The notes: generated by a model from the letters alone, not told the origin. A stretch of DNA of 64,000 nt from Acidobacteriota bacterium (GCA_019242475.1 JAFAVK010000010.1:41848-105847); one strand, 5' to 3'; positions 53,266 through 62,803 are shown, numbered from the stretch's first letter. Program-made: numbers and translations.

Positions 53266-54252
53266 TTACTGATAAATGTAAGACGTGTTCTTCTGCTGAG
53301 CCCACTCGACGCTGTCGATGTTGCGCGGGTCGGCCGCGAGCAGCTCTTCGCTGAGGCGGTCGGTGCTGACCTGCTGCCCCACGTCCACGTAGTAGATGAT
53401 GCAGCCGGTCTCGCCGTCGGCGTCGGGGCGGTCGATGGTGCGCATCTCGGCGGCGAAGTTGTACCGGCGGAAGAGTTGGAGGATCGCGTCCTGCGTCGTC
53501 CCGATGTTGCGCGTCTTGACCGTCAATTCCATCGCGCGCGTGACCTGCTCGCGCTCGCGGTACTCCAGCCCCCACAGCAGGAGCAGGACGAAGAAGGCCA
53601 TGATGAGCCCCAGCTCCCAGCGGCCGACGCCCGTCGCCAGGCCGATGGAGAGGCTCACCAGAAGCACCGTGATCTCCTTCGGGTCTTTGATGTTCGTGCG
53701 GAAGCGCACGAGCGAGGCGGCGGCGAAGATGCCGAAGGCGCGCGCCGCCGAGTCGCCGACGACCATCATCAGCGACGACGCGACGACGGCCATCAGGATT
53801 TGCGTCTGCGCCACGAACGGGTTGCGCTTGACCGCGTGCGACAGGCGGCGCGGGCGGAAGGCCAGCATCGCCGAGAGCAGCGCCGCCAGCGACAGGCGCA
53901 CCGTCACGGTCGCGAAGGTCATCAGCCAGTCCTTCGCGTCGCCCTGCGAGGGCTGCGGCGGCGTGCGGTTGTCGCCGAGCACTTTCGTGAACGGCGACTC
54001 GTCGCGCGCGGCCGTGGGCGTCGGCTGCGCCGCGGGCTCCGACCCGGCTGACGCCCCCTGCCCCTTCGACGCCGCACGCTCGGGCTGCTGAGTCTGCGTC
54101 TCGGAACGCGCCGGGTCGGCCGCGCCCCCCGGCGTCGCGCCGCCCGAGCCGTAGCCTCGCATCAGCGCCGCGACCAGCAGGAACCCCAGGGCCAGCGCGA
54201 CGACCGCCACCGCGACCGTGAAACCCTTCCCCCGCAACTTACCGTTTGCCAT
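53266..54252 (-). CDS. DUF4956 membrane protein
   Basis: 328 residues from an ATG at 54252. An N-terminal membrane helix (about 11-32), a Gln/Ala/Pro linker (35-90) and a DUF4956 core with about three helices (115-225, including FGIFAAASLVRFRTNIKDPKEITVLLVSL) are followed by a soluble C-terminal domain. In other bacteria DUF4956 proteins sit near polyphosphate VTC-like domains and CotH genes; here ppk1 is 2.3 kb away. Function is unknown. The VWA gene lies 11 bases upstream. Confidence 0.8.
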   Translation of the reverse strand: MANGKLRGKGFTVAVAVVALALGFLLVAALMRGYGSGGATPGGAADPARSETQTQQPERAASKGQGASAGSEPAAQPTPTAARDESPFTKVLGDNRTPPQPSQGDAKDWLMTFATVTVRLSLAALLSAMLAFRPRRLSHAVKRNPFVAQTQILMAVVASSLMMVVGDSAARAFGIFAAASLVRFRTNIKDPKEITVLLVSLSIGLATGVGRWELGLIMAFFVLLLLWGLEYREREQVTRAMELTVKTRNIGTTQDAILQLFRRYNFAAEMRTIDRPDADGETGCIIYYVDVGQQVSTDRLSEELLAADPRNIDSVEWAQQKNTSYIYQ

Positions 54253-54263
54253 TTCCCTCCGAC

Positions 54264-55361
54264 TTACCGTTCGTCCTGTGACACGCGCGGCGGCGCGGTG
54301 ACGACGCTCCGCAGCGTGAAGAGTTGCAGCCCCATGCGGCGCGCGCGCACGTCGGCGCGCCGGCGCTCGCCCCCGTCCTCGCCGTCGCGCCGGAAGGCGC
54401 GCAACGGCGTGTAGGTGACGACGTACTGCGCGCCCACGTCCCGCGAGACCTTGCCGGCCAAGTCCAAAACCTCCTCCGGAGTCTGCGGCAGGAGCACGCG
54501 GCCGCCGGCCTCGCGCGCCAACTCCGCCAACTGCGCCTCGCGCCGCTTCGTCGCCAGGGCGTAGTTTTTGAACCACCTCCGCATCTCGAAGTCGGTGTCG
54601 ATGACGACGCGCACCGTGTTGCCCGTCCCGCCGACGCTGACGGGGCTGTTGCGGTAGTTGACGGCCTTCTCGACCAGCGCCGCGAAGCTGAAGACGTGAA
54701 CGCTCGCCTGCGACGCCAATAAACTCCTCACCGCGTCCCTCGCGATCTCGTCGGCGCGAATCTCATCCCTCGACTGCGCCTCCAGCCCGTCCGTGAAGAC
54801 GACGACATGCGTGTTACCGACGGGCTGCTCCTTCAGCTTCGCGCCCGCGAGCGCCAAACACTCGGACAGGCGCGAGCGTTTCGCTGAGAAGACGGACAGG
54901 CGCGAGCAGCTCGCGCAGAGGAGCTTCGTCTTGAGGACTTGCCGCGCGGCCGCCTGGTCTTGCGTCCAGTCTTGCAGCACCTCGGCGCGCCCGCTGTTAT
55001 TGATGAAGGCAACGCGGTCGCCCTCGCGCAGGCCGTCCAGGATGCGGAGGGCCGCGCCGGCCGTCGCGTCGGCCGCGCGCGCGGCGGTCACCTGCCCGCC
55101 CATGTCGAAGACGAGAAGCACGTTGGCCGGGACGCGTCGCACGCTCCGGACGTGCTGCGGCACGCCGTCTTCGAGCACGAGCACGTCGTCCTTGTCGAGC
55201 GTCGGGTCGAAGCGCTCGCGCTCGTCGTAAGCGACGACGGGCAGGCGCACCTCCTCCGTGTAGACCTTGACGGGCTCCTGCTCCTCCTGCGCGACGCACG
55301 GGACAACGGCCGCGAAAAAGAGAAGGACAAGCGCGAGGCGGGCGAGGGGTCTGTCGGGCAC
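54264..55361 (-). CDS. Secreted VWFA-related protein, acidobacterial type
   Basis: 365 residues. A signal peptide (about 1-24, ending CVAQ) is followed by VRLPVVAYDERERF and a von Willebrand A-type domain (about 85-290) starting NVLLVFDMGG, with a loose MIDAS (Asp-x-Gly in place of DxSxS). HVVVFTDGLEAQSRDE (near 175) matches the second MIDAS strand. Such proteins are numerous in Acidobacteriota genomes, with unknown partners. The DUF4956 gene follows closely, so both may act together. Confidence 0.75.
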   Translation of the reverse strand: MPDRPLARLALVLLFFAAVVPCVAQEEQEPVKVYTEEVRLPVVAYDERERFDPTLDKDDVLVLEDGVPQHVRSVRRVPANVLLVFDMGGQVTAARAADATAGAALRILDGLREGDRVAFINNSGRAEVLQDWTQDQAAARQVLKTKLLCASCSRLSVFSAKRSRLSECLALAGAKLKEQPVGNTHVVVFTDGLEAQSRDEIRADEIARDAVRSLLASQASVHVFSFAALVEKAVNYRNSPVSVGGTGNTVRVVIDTDFEMRRWFKNYALATKRREAQLAELAREAGGRVLLPQTPEEVLDLAGKVSRDVGAQYVVTYTPLRAFRRDGEDGGERRRADVRARRMGLQLFTLRSVVTAPPRVSQDER

Positions 55362-55392
55362 GGGACACTCCGGAAAGTTGTTCGAAACGTCC

Positions 55393-55425
55393 GCCGGACA
55401 CCGCCGCGAAGTGACGGTGTCCGGC
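55393..55425 (-). terminator. Terminator of the kinase-like lipoprotein gene
   Basis: Perfect 11-bp stem GCCGGACACCG / CGGTGTCCGGC with an 11-base loop, followed on the minus strand by GGACGTTTCGAACAACTTTC. It lies 23 bases after the stop at 55448. Confidence 0.6.
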
Positions 55426-55447
55426 AGGTCATTCGCGCCGCGTCAGT

Positions 55448-56506
55448 CTACTGGGCGGGCGGCGCGGCGGCCGCGGCCGGGGCGGGCAGGCTGTGCAGGG
55501 CGTTGATGCGGCCCAAGACCTCCTGCGTGAGCCCCTCGACCTCCTCGGGGCTGTAGTTGGCCGCGCGGAAGGCGTCCTTGACCTGCTCCTCGCTCAGCTG
55601 CGAGAGGATGTCGCCGATCCACTTCGCCTGCTCGACGGTGATGTTGTCGAAGAGGCCGCCGTTCTTCCCGTGGTAGTCGAACTTGACGCGGCCGCCCTCG
55701 ACCTTGTCGAGGAAGCCGGTCTTGATGTACTTCTCGGGCTCGTTGCGGCTGTGCGAGATCGGCCCGCCGGTCTTGCCGAAGGTCGCGCCGAGGTCGCTCA
55801 CGATGTAGCGCAGCTCGCCGCCCGAGTCGCCGGGCACGTAGACGACCTTGTTGTTCTCGTCCTTCAAGTCCCAGTTGTTCAGAAGCCCCATCATCACGAC
55901 GAAGCCGGCGAACTCCTTCGTCCCCGCGAACGGATTCTTGTTCCAGCTCCACATGTCGAGCCGCTTGTAGCCGTGGGGGCGCGCCTCGAAGCGGACGTTG
56001 GCGAAGCCCTTGCCCTCGCAGCGCTTGACGCTCTTGTTCGACGGCGGCTTGGGCGCGTTCGTGATCTGCACGCAGGGCACGAGGTAGTTGATCTCGGTCG
56101 GGTAGCCCGCGGCCCAGACGAGCCGCGTGGCGACCGTCTCGGGCTGCGCCTCGTTCCCGAGCTTGGCGACCCAGTGCTTGCCCGAGGCGTCGCGCACGCG
56201 CCACTTCACCGAGTAGCCCCCCTCGGTCGCGTTCTCCTCCCAGATGACCTGCTTGAGGTCGGGCTTCATCTCCTCGCCGCCGGGGCCGAGCAGGAGGTTG
56301 CGCGAGGAGATGTCGGTCGGCTCGCGCCAGAACACCGGCGTGCCCTGCGCCATCGCCTCCTTCTTCTCCTCCTTCTTCTCTTCCTGCTTCTCCTTCTTCT
56401 CCTGCTTCGAGTCGCCCTGCGCCTCGTTCTGCCCGACCACGGCCGTGCACGCCGCGAGCGTCAGCAACGCCGCCGCGAACAACGCGCGGAATAGCTTGTT
56501 AGACAT
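55448..56506 (-). CDS. Lipoprotein with kinase-like (HipA/CotH-type) motifs, function unknown
   Basis: 352 residues. The signal peptide ends in LTLAAC (Cys 20), a lipobox, so the protein should be lipid-anchored. A highly charged Lys/Glu segment (34-52) follows. The folded part shows, in order, VAKLG (Lys 115), ETVA (Glu 123), LLNNWDLKDENN (Asp 213, Asn 218) and VSDLGATFG (Asp 238). This order of Lys, Glu, catalytic Asp/Asn and Asp-x-Gly matches the atypical kinase folds (HipA, FAM20, CotH). I infer a kinase-like fold; activity is untested. No database match was made. Confidence 0.6.
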   Translation of the reverse strand: MSNKLFRALFAAALLTLAACTAVVGQNEAQGDSKQEKKEKQEEKKEEKKEAMAQGTPVFWREPTDISSRNLLLGPGGEEMKPDLKQVIWEENATEGGYSVKWRVRDASGKHWVAKLGNEAQPETVATRLVWAAGYPTEINYLVPCVQITNAPKPPSNKSVKRCEGKGFANVRFEARPHGYKRLDMWSWNKNPFAGTKEFAGFVVMMGLLNNWDLKDENNKVVYVPGDSGGELRYIVSDLGATFGKTGGPISHSRNEPEKYIKTGFLDKVEGGRVKFDYHGKNGGLFDNITVEQAKWIGDILSQLSEEQVKDAFRAANYSPEEVEGLTQEVLGRINALHSLPAPAAAAAPPAQ

Positions 56507-56538
56507 TTCGAATACTCCTCAAATTATTTCTCTCACGT

Positions 56539-58683
56539 TCACTCGGGCGTGGGGGCGTCGATGAAGAAGAGCTGGCTGTTGAAGCGTTCGGCCCCCTCCT
56601 CGAGGGGCACCGGGCGGTAGCGGCCGTCCGGGCCGAGCACGCGCGCCTTCACGTTGTCGCGCAGGTACGCGTCGAGCAGCACCTCCTTCAGGTACTTCTT
56701 CAGGCGCTCTTCCTGGACGGGGGCGATGGTCTCGACGCGGCGGTCGAAGTTGCGCGGCATCCAGTCGGCGCTGCCCGTGTAGAACTCCTCCGCGCCGCCG
56801 TTCTGGAAGTAGTAGGCGCGGCTGTGTTCGAGGAAGCGGCCGACGATGCTGCGCACGCGGATTGTTTCCGAAAGTCCGGGCACACCGGGCTTCAACATGC
56901 AGATGCCGCGGACGATGAGGTCGATGGGGACGCCGGCCTGCGAAGCCTCGTAGAGCGCGGCGATGACGCGCGTGTCGGCGAGGCGGTTGATCTTGACGAC
57001 GATGCGGGCCGGCCGTCCCGCCTGCGCGTGCTCGGCCTCGCGGCGGATGAGCCCGACGGTCTTCTCCCGGAGCGCGACGGGCGAGACGAAGAGCTTGCGG
57101 TACTCCTTCTGGCGCGAGAAGCCGGTCAGGAAGTTGAAGAGGTCGGTCGCGTCGGCGCCGATCTCTTCGTCGGCCGTGAGCAGCCCGAGGTCGGTGTAGA
57201 AGTTCGAAGTGACCGGGTTGTAGTTCCCCGTCGCGATGTGGACGTAGCGGCGGAGCGCGTCGCCCTCGCGGCGGACGACGAGCGCGACCTTGCAGTGCGT
57301 CTTGAGCCCGATGATGCCGTAGACGACGTGGACGCCCGACTCTTCGAGCCGCTTCGCCCACTCGATGTTGTTCTCCTCGTCGAAGCGCGCCTTCAGCTCC
57401 ACGAGCGCCGTGGCCTGCTTGCCCTGGTGCACGGCCTCGATGAGCGACTCGGGGACGGGCGACTTCTCCCCCGTGCGGTAGAGGCAGATTTTGATGGAGG
57501 CCACGTCCGGGTCTTTGGCCGCGCGGTCAATGAACTCGGTGACGGCGTCGAAGGACTCGTACGGGTGGTGGAGCAGCACGTCGCGCTCGCGGATGACGGC
57601 GAAGTAGTCGGCGGCGCCTTCGAGCGCGCGGGACGAGCGCTGCCTGAACGGCGCGTCCTTCAGCTCGGGCCGGTCGAGCTGGTAGAGCTGCATCAGGCCG
57701 CGGATGTTGAGCGGGCCGTCGATCTCGTACACGTCGTTGGGCTCAAGCTCCAGCTCGCCCAGAAGCTTTTCGCGCATGCCGGGGGGCATCCGCGCGTCCA
57801 CCTCCAGGCGGACGGCCGTGCCGAAGCGGCGCTTGCGCAGCGTCTTCTCCATCATGCCGAGGAGGTCGTTGGCCTCGTCCTCGCGCACGTCCACGTCGGC
57901 GTCGCGCGTGACGCGGAAGGCGTGGCAGTCCCTGACGTGCATCCGCGGGAAGAGCGATTCGAGGTTGGCCGCGATGATGTCTTCGATGAAGACGAACTTG
58001 GTCTTCGAGTCGTCCACGGGCACGAGGCGCGGGACGAGGGCGGGCACCTTGACGCGGGCGAAGCGCGGCTCGACCTTGCCCGTCAGCGAGCGCGTGATGC
58101 CGTGCTCGGGCAGCGGCTCGACCGTCAGCGCGAGGTTCAAACTCTGGTTCGAGATGTAAGGGAAGGGGTGGCCCTGATCCACGGCCTGCGGCGTGAGCAC
58201 CGGGTGCACCTGCCGCTTGTAGAACTCGCGGAGCTGCTGCCGCTCGGGGAGCGAGAGCGTGCTGTACTGGACGACGCGGATGCCCTGCTCGGCGAGGGCG
58301 GGCAGCACCTCCTCGCGCAGGCAGCGCGCCTGCTCGGCGAAGAGCGGCAGGAGTCGCGCGCGAATCTCCTTCAACTGTTCGAGCTGCTTCAGCCCGTCGG
58401 GCGAAAGCTCCGCCACCTTGCTCGCCAGAGTCTCCTGCAAGCCCGAGACGCGGATCATGAAGAATTCGTCCAGGTTCTCGGAGAAGATGGAGAGGAACTT
58501 CAGCCGTTCGAGGAGCGGCTGCGCCGGGTCGAGCGCCTCTTCGAGCACGCGGCGGTAGAACTCGATCTGGCTGAACTCGCGGTTGAAGAGGGGTACAGAC
58601 TCGGCCCGCGCCTTCCACGCAAGCGTCTCCGGCCCTTCGGGGCGCTCGTCGTCAGAGGGCTGTGTGTTGGTGAATCTCGTCAT
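56539..58683 (-). CDS. ppk1: Polyphosphate kinase 1
   Basis: 714 residues. It polymerises the gamma phosphate of ATP into polyphosphate. N-terminal domain with FNREFSQIEFYRRVLEEA (near 35) and FSENLDEFFMIRVSGL; catalytic domain with the phosphohistidine region GLKTHCKVALVVRREG (His near 450) and SADWMPRNFDRRVE (near 635). Length is normal. It is a single gene upstream of the lipoprotein gene, with about 32 bases between them. Confidence 0.95.
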   Translation of the reverse strand: MTRFTNTQPSDDERPEGPETLAWKARAESVPLFNREFSQIEFYRRVLEEALDPAQPLLERLKFLSIFSENLDEFFMIRVSGLQETLASKVAELSPDGLKQLEQLKEIRARLLPLFAEQARCLREEVLPALAEQGIRVVQYSTLSLPERQQLREFYKRQVHPVLTPQAVDQGHPFPYISNQSLNLALTVEPLPEHGITRSLTGKVEPRFARVKVPALVPRLVPVDDSKTKFVFIEDIIAANLESLFPRMHVRDCHAFRVTRDADVDVREDEANDLLGMMEKTLRKRRFGTAVRLEVDARMPPGMREKLLGELELEPNDVYEIDGPLNIRGLMQLYQLDRPELKDAPFRQRSSRALEGAADYFAVIRERDVLLHHPYESFDAVTEFIDRAAKDPDVASIKICLYRTGEKSPVPESLIEAVHQGKQATALVELKARFDEENNIEWAKRLEESGVHVVYGIIGLKTHCKVALVVRREGDALRRYVHIATGNYNPVTSNFYTDLGLLTADEEIGADATDLFNFLTGFSRQKEYRKLFVSPVALREKTVGLIRREAEHAQAGRPARIVVKINRLADTRVIAALYEASQAGVPIDLIVRGICMLKPGVPGLSETIRVRSIVGRFLEHSRAYYFQNGGAEEFYTGSADWMPRNFDRRVETIAPVQEERLKKYLKEVLLDAYLRDNVKARVLGPDGRYRPVPLEEGAERFNSQLFFIDAPTPE

Positions 58684-59066
58684 TCGTCTCGGCGCGCCGG
58701 AACTCCTTCTGGCAAACCACCCCGCGCCCGGCCGCGTTGAAATATTTAAAGTCGAAAGCTTTCTTTTGAGATGCCCGGCGCCGCGCCCGCGATAGCCAAA
58801 CGCGCCGAAAATCTCCCGACCAGGACTCCGCCCGAAGACGTGCCGCCGGCCTCCACGCCCCGTGCGAAGGTACAGGAAGGGGGACGGGATGCAGGCTGGC
58901 TTACAGCAAGCACCGTTCCTCCTGACCGGATGTTCGGGGGTGATTCCGCCGAAGTTATTCTAATGCAATATTTAACTTGTGCAAGCCGCAGCAGCCGGCC
59001 GGCGGGGCCTGTACGGTTTCAAACCTTTAACCGCCTGTCCCTGCCTGCATTTGCGCGCGCCGAGAC
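58684..59066. other. Gene-free spacer upstream of ppk1
   Basis: 383 bases between the broken peptidase (ending 59067) and ppk1. No coding region is supported. An AT-rich patch (TTTAAATATTTC on the minus strand near 58738-58752) is the best place for the ppk1 promoter. I see no terminator, repeat or RNA. Confidence 0.4.
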
Positions 59067-60378
59067 CTACTTCAGCGTCAACGCCCCGGCCGCCACCGCC
59101 GCGTCCAGCAGACGCACCACGTCTTCGAGCGTGACCGTCCCGTAATACCAGCTTCCCGCGGCGGCCGACTCGGCGTAGACGGCCTTGTAGATGTCGTAGT
59201 AAGACCGCCGGCCGTCCACGAAGTTGTAGACCTCCGTCCGCATCAGGCCGTGAAGCTGCCCGCCGGCCGCGCCGGGAACCTTGCCGCGATTGGTCAGGTA
59301 CGTGTCGAGCGAAGAGACGTTCGACGGAATCTTTTTACTCGCCGCGCTCTCCGCGTTGGTCAGGGGTTCGGGCCGCGGCGGGGTCTGCCCATACAGTTGG
59401 TTGTAGAACCGCTCCAGCTCTTCGCCCCCCCCACGTTGCCGGTTCAAGCAGGTTCGCGCAGCCGCTCCCGTCGTCGTTGGCGGACGACTTCTCTTCCTGG
59501 AGGTGCGCGGTCAGAACGATCTGCTGCGCCTCGGGGCGCGTGCCGCGGATGACGGCCTCGACGAAGCCGGTGTGGCCGGGCGTCTCGCCGAAGTCTGTGT
59601 CAACCTTCGCGTGGAGGACGACGCGGCCGCCGCGCGCGGGCTTGCCCGTGGCGAAGAAGTCCTGCACGGCGTCGGTGTGGAGGATGCGCCGCAGCGTGTC
59701 CCCTTTGCGCGGCGGGAGCACGAAGGCGAAGGTGCCCTTCGTGCCCGCGGGCGGCGCCGCGCTGATGCGCGACCAGGCGATCTGGTCGGGGTAGTCCAAC
59801 GGGCTCTTGTTCTCGGAGGTCTGGTAGGTGACGACGCCGACCGCGCCGCGCTTCGCCACCGCCGTTTCCACGGCGCGCTGCGGCGGCCCGCTCGTCAGCA
59901 CGATCTTGCCCTTCACGTCCAGACCTTTGAGCGCGTCCTCGGTGCCGTCGCCGATGTCCACCAGCTCGGCCGTCACGTCCGCGTCGCGGCTCATGTCGGC
60001 GAGGTAGACGGCCTGCTCGCCGATGTCCGCGAGCTTCAACTCGACCGGCTCGGTCATCCACAGCTCGGCCTCGCGCGCCGTGTAGTTCGGCCCCGCGAGA
60101 GGCTGGTCGATGAAGCGCACCTCGTCCACGCCGGCCTCGCGCGCGGCCTGCATCACGTAATCGCGCGCCTTGAAGAAGCCCTCCATGCCCGAGTCGCGGT
60201 GCCAGTGCGAGAGCCAGCGGATGTGCTCGAAGGCGCGGTCGCCGGAGATTTCGTTCGAGAGCATCCGAATCTCTTCGTCGGACAGAAACGGCGTCGTCTG
60301 CGCGCGGCAGACGCCCGCGAGCGGCGAGAGCAGAAGGTTGGCGGCCAGGAAGACGGAGAGCACGAGAGTTCTTTTCAT
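59067..60378 (-). pseudogene. M28 peptidase, internally deleted and frameshifted
   Basis: The 5' frame (60378 down to about 59440) encodes a signal peptide, a PA-type domain (about 150-260) and the start of an M28 zinc peptidase domain, IVLTAHLQEEKSSANDDGSG with the first zinc ligands (His and Asp). The sequence after NLLE should continue for about 200 residues with the remaining zinc ligands, but jumps to the C-terminal part (EELERFYNQLYG to the end, 59447-59067) in another frame. An 8-G homopolymer (C run at 59425-59432 on the plus strand) lies at the junction; with 7 G the two parts would be in one frame. Even then the catalytic core is missing. Confidence 0.75.
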
Positions 60379-60461
60379 CGAAGTCTCCTGCGGGCGAGGT
60401 CGCTGCGGATTGAAGGGTAGAGCGCGGCGAGTTTATCAGGAAAAAGACGACGGAGACAGGA

Positions 60462-61604
60462 CTACAACTCGGCCTTCTTCTGTACAAGAATCTGGAAGTG
60501 TGAGGCCATGCCGCCGGGCAGAATCATCTCGCGCGCGTCGAGTCTGAGGGCTGTGACTTCGGCCTCGGACGCGGCGTGCGAACTCTCAAGCTCCAACTGC
60601 TCGACGAGGCCGGCGCGGAGGAGGAAGGCGTCGAGGCGTTCGAGCGAGAGCGCCCGCAGGCCGACGCGCTCGCCTTCGGCGACGACCTGAGTCCAGTTGA
60701 CGGTCGTCGTCAAGTCCTGAAGCCCTGGGTCGCACAGTACGTCCTCGATTAACTCGTGCCCGCGGAAGGAGCGCAGCGTGCCCTCGCGCCTGTGCGGGGC
60801 GCCGTAGAGCGCCGCGGCCTCGTCGCCGTAATCGACCGTGATGACGAAGCCGCTGCCGACGACCCCGGCCGCGCGCGCGAGCCAGTCGGCCACTTCGAGG
60901 TTGACCTCCGCGGCCTGCCCTTCTTCGAGCTTCACGCCCAGCCGCTCGAAGTGTTCGGCGAGGCGCGGCGTCGAGGGCTCGCCTTCGACGAAGACGAAAT
61001 CGCCGTCGCCGCTCAGACCGACGTAAGCTTCGAGCAGGCGGCCGTCTTGCACGGTCACCCGATGCACGGGGAAGGCGTCGAGCAGTTCATTCGAGAAGAG
61101 GACGGCGTGGTCGAGCTTTCCAGTCACCTCCGAGAGACGGCGGAACTCGACACGCCCGGCGAAGGGCGCGAGCAGTGCGGCGGCGCGGCGGCGCGAGTCG
61201 GCGCTCGTTTCGTCGAAGAGGTAGCGGACGGATTCGTAGACGTGCGGCGCGTCACGCCGCAGTGTCCGCAGGACGCCTTCGGCGAAGCGGCCCGCGCCGC
61301 CTCCCGCTTCGAGCAGGTGGAAGGGGCGCGGCCGGCTCAGCTCTTCGTGGAGTTTCGTGAAGTGGCGCGCGAAGGTGGCGGCGAAGAGCGCGCTGCGCTC
61401 GGGCGCCGTGCGGTAGTCGCCCGCGCGCCCCCAGCGCTCCGCGCCGCGACGCTGGTAGTAACCCTCTTGTTCGTCGTAGAGCGCCGCGCGCATCCACTCG
61501 CGGAAGGTCAAAGGCCCCGACCTGCGTATGCGTTCGCGCAGTCGTGCGGAGAGTGAAGGCACGGGCTCGCCTTCAACGGAGTCGTTACTGGCGCGGGGAC
61601 TCAT
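60462..61604 (-). CDS. MidA/NDUFAF7-type SAM-dependent methyltransferase
   Basis: 380 residues from an ATG at 61604. The family begins with FREWMRAALYDEQEGYYQRR (near 32), followed by the AdoMet loop LLEAGGGAGRFAEGVL (near 95) and FSNELLDAFPVHRV (near 180). NDUFAF7 methylates an Arg of complex I subunit NDUFS2 in mitochondria; bacterial substrates are less certain. The gene start overlaps the end of the upstream zinc-ribbon gene by 20 bases, so translation is coupled. Confidence 0.85.
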   Translation of the reverse strand: MSPRASNDSVEGEPVPSLSARLRERIRRSGPLTFREWMRAALYDEQEGYYQRRGAERWGRAGDYRTAPERSALFAATFARHFTKLHEELSRPRPFHLLEAGGGAGRFAEGVLRTLRRDAPHVYESVRYLFDETSADSRRRAAALLAPFAGRVEFRRLSEVTGKLDHAVLFSNELLDAFPVHRVTVQDGRLLEAYVGLSGDGDFVFVEGEPSTPRLAEHFERLGVKLEEGQAAEVNLEVADWLARAAGVVGSGFVITVDYGDEAAALYGAPHRREGTLRSFRGHELIEDVLCDPGLQDLTTTVNWTQVVAEGERVGLRALSLERLDAFLLRAGLVEQLELESSHAASEAEVTALRLDAREMILPGGMASHFQILVQKKAEL

Positions 61605-62211
61605 CGGGCTGCCTGTCGAGCAGGCGCGTAGGCTCTTCGGGCTGCTTGTCGAGCAGGCGCGTGGTGTGATCCGTGACGCTCGCGCGCGGGGGCTCGACCA
61701 GCTCGCCCGTGTTGTAGCGCTGCGGTCGCGCGGGCGCGGGGACGGGCGCGGCCTGGCGCGGCGGCAGCGTGCGGGACTGCTGCTGCGGCGGCGTGCCGAG
61801 GTAGTTCGGGATAGCGGGCGGCGGCACATACGGCTGCGAGGGCGCGTGGGCCGGGGGCGCGGGGAAGTTCGACTCGAAGAACTGTGCGTAGAGCATGCGC
61901 AGCAGGCCGCCCATCACACAGACGACGGACGCGAGCGGGATGAGAACGCCCGGCAGATGGAGCAGCGCCACGCCAAGGAAGATGACGACGGGCACGACGA
62001 CCACCGTGCTTAACATCAGAAAGGCGCCCTGCCGGATGCCCTTCTGCCGCGGCGAAAGTTCCTGCGGCTCCGCCTGCTGCTGCTGCGGGCGCCAGTGCAG
62101 ACGGCCCCCGCTCGCCACCAGCTCGCCGACTACTTCGAGCTGGAAGCCGCACGCGGGGCAGAAGCGCGCCTCGTTCGAAACCTGTTGCCGGCCGCAGTTG
62201 GGGCAGAACAT
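61585..62211 (-). CDS. Zinc-ribbon membrane protein, paralogue 1
   Basis: 208 residues. The N-terminal zinc ribbon has CPNCG (3-7) and CPACG (18-22). Two hydrophobic stretches (about 68-88 and 90-112) form a helical hairpin in the membrane, followed by a Pro/Gln-rich tail (from 120). It is paralogous to the next gene upstream (62240): same order of ribbon, hydrophobic pair and a C-terminal TTRLLD/TTKLLE motif. Function is unknown. Confidence 0.75.
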   Translation of the reverse strand: MFCPNCGRQQVSNEARFCPACGFQLEVVGELVASGGRLHWRPQQQQAEPQELSPRQKGIRQGAFLMLSTVVVVPVVIFLGVALLHLPGVLIPLASVVCVMGGLLRMLYAQFFESNFPAPPAHAPSQPYVPPPAIPNYLGTPPQQQSRTLPPRQAAPVPAPARPQRYNTGELVEPPRASVTDHTTRLLDKQPEEPTRLLDRQPDESPRQ

Positions 62212-62239
62212 CTTCGGCTCCTGTGGACTTGGAAAAGGT

Positions 62240-62803
62240 TCAGCGCGTCGGCTCGTCGCGCTCGCGTTCGAGAAGCTTCGTCGTGCCTTCGGTCACGCTC
62301 GGCCTGTAGGAAAGCTCGGCCGTGTCCGGCCGCGGCGGGACGTAGGCGTGCGCCGGCTGCGACTGCGGCGGCGGCAGCGCCGAGGCCGCTAGCGGCGGCG
62401 CGAACTGCGGCTGCGGCACGTAGGCCGGCTGCCGCTGGAGGGTTCTGCGGTACGGCCCGTCTTCAAACAGTAACGCGTAGAGGAGCCGGAAGAGGCCAGC
62501 CATGAAGACGATGACGCCGAGGAGTGCAAGCTCTTCCGGCCCGCGGATCAACTCACTCAGCATCGCCAGCGCCGGGCCGAGGAACATGCCCGAGAGCATC
62601 AGCTTGCCGCCGAACTGCACGCCCTTCCTCTTCGGCGAAGCGGGAACCGGCACGGCCTCGAAGACGGTGCCGGGCTCGGGGGAGGAGGCGCCGCGCCCGC
62701 CCGTGGCGAGCAGCCCCGACACGGCGACCAACTGGAAGCCGCAGCGCGAGCAGAAGCGCGCGGCGTCCGACGACTGTTGCTGGCCGCACTGTGGACAGAA
62801 CAT
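62240..62803 (-). CDS. Zinc-ribbon membrane protein, paralogue 2
   Basis: 187 residues. CPQCG (3-7) and CSRCG (18-22) form the zinc ribbon, then a linker, two hydrophobic stretches (about 70-105) and a Pro/Gln-rich tail ending TTKLLERERDEPTR. It precedes paralogue 1 by 28 bases, so this looks like a tandem duplication. Function is unknown. Confidence 0.75.
   Translation of the reverse strand: MFCPQCGQQQSSDAARFCSRCGFQLVAVSGLLATGGRGASSPEPGTVFEAVPVPASPKRKGVQFGGKLMLSGMFLGPALAMLSELIRGPEELALLGVIVFMAGLFRLLYALLFEDGPYRRTLQRQPAYVPQPQFAPPLAASALPPPQSQPAHAYVPPRPDTAELSYRPSVTEGTTKLLERERDEPTR

Noticed and set aside
56824..58740. 638-codon open frame antisense to ppk1
   Set aside because: Shadow of a strongly conserved gene; composition is Asp/Val/Leu/Arg biased with no domain.
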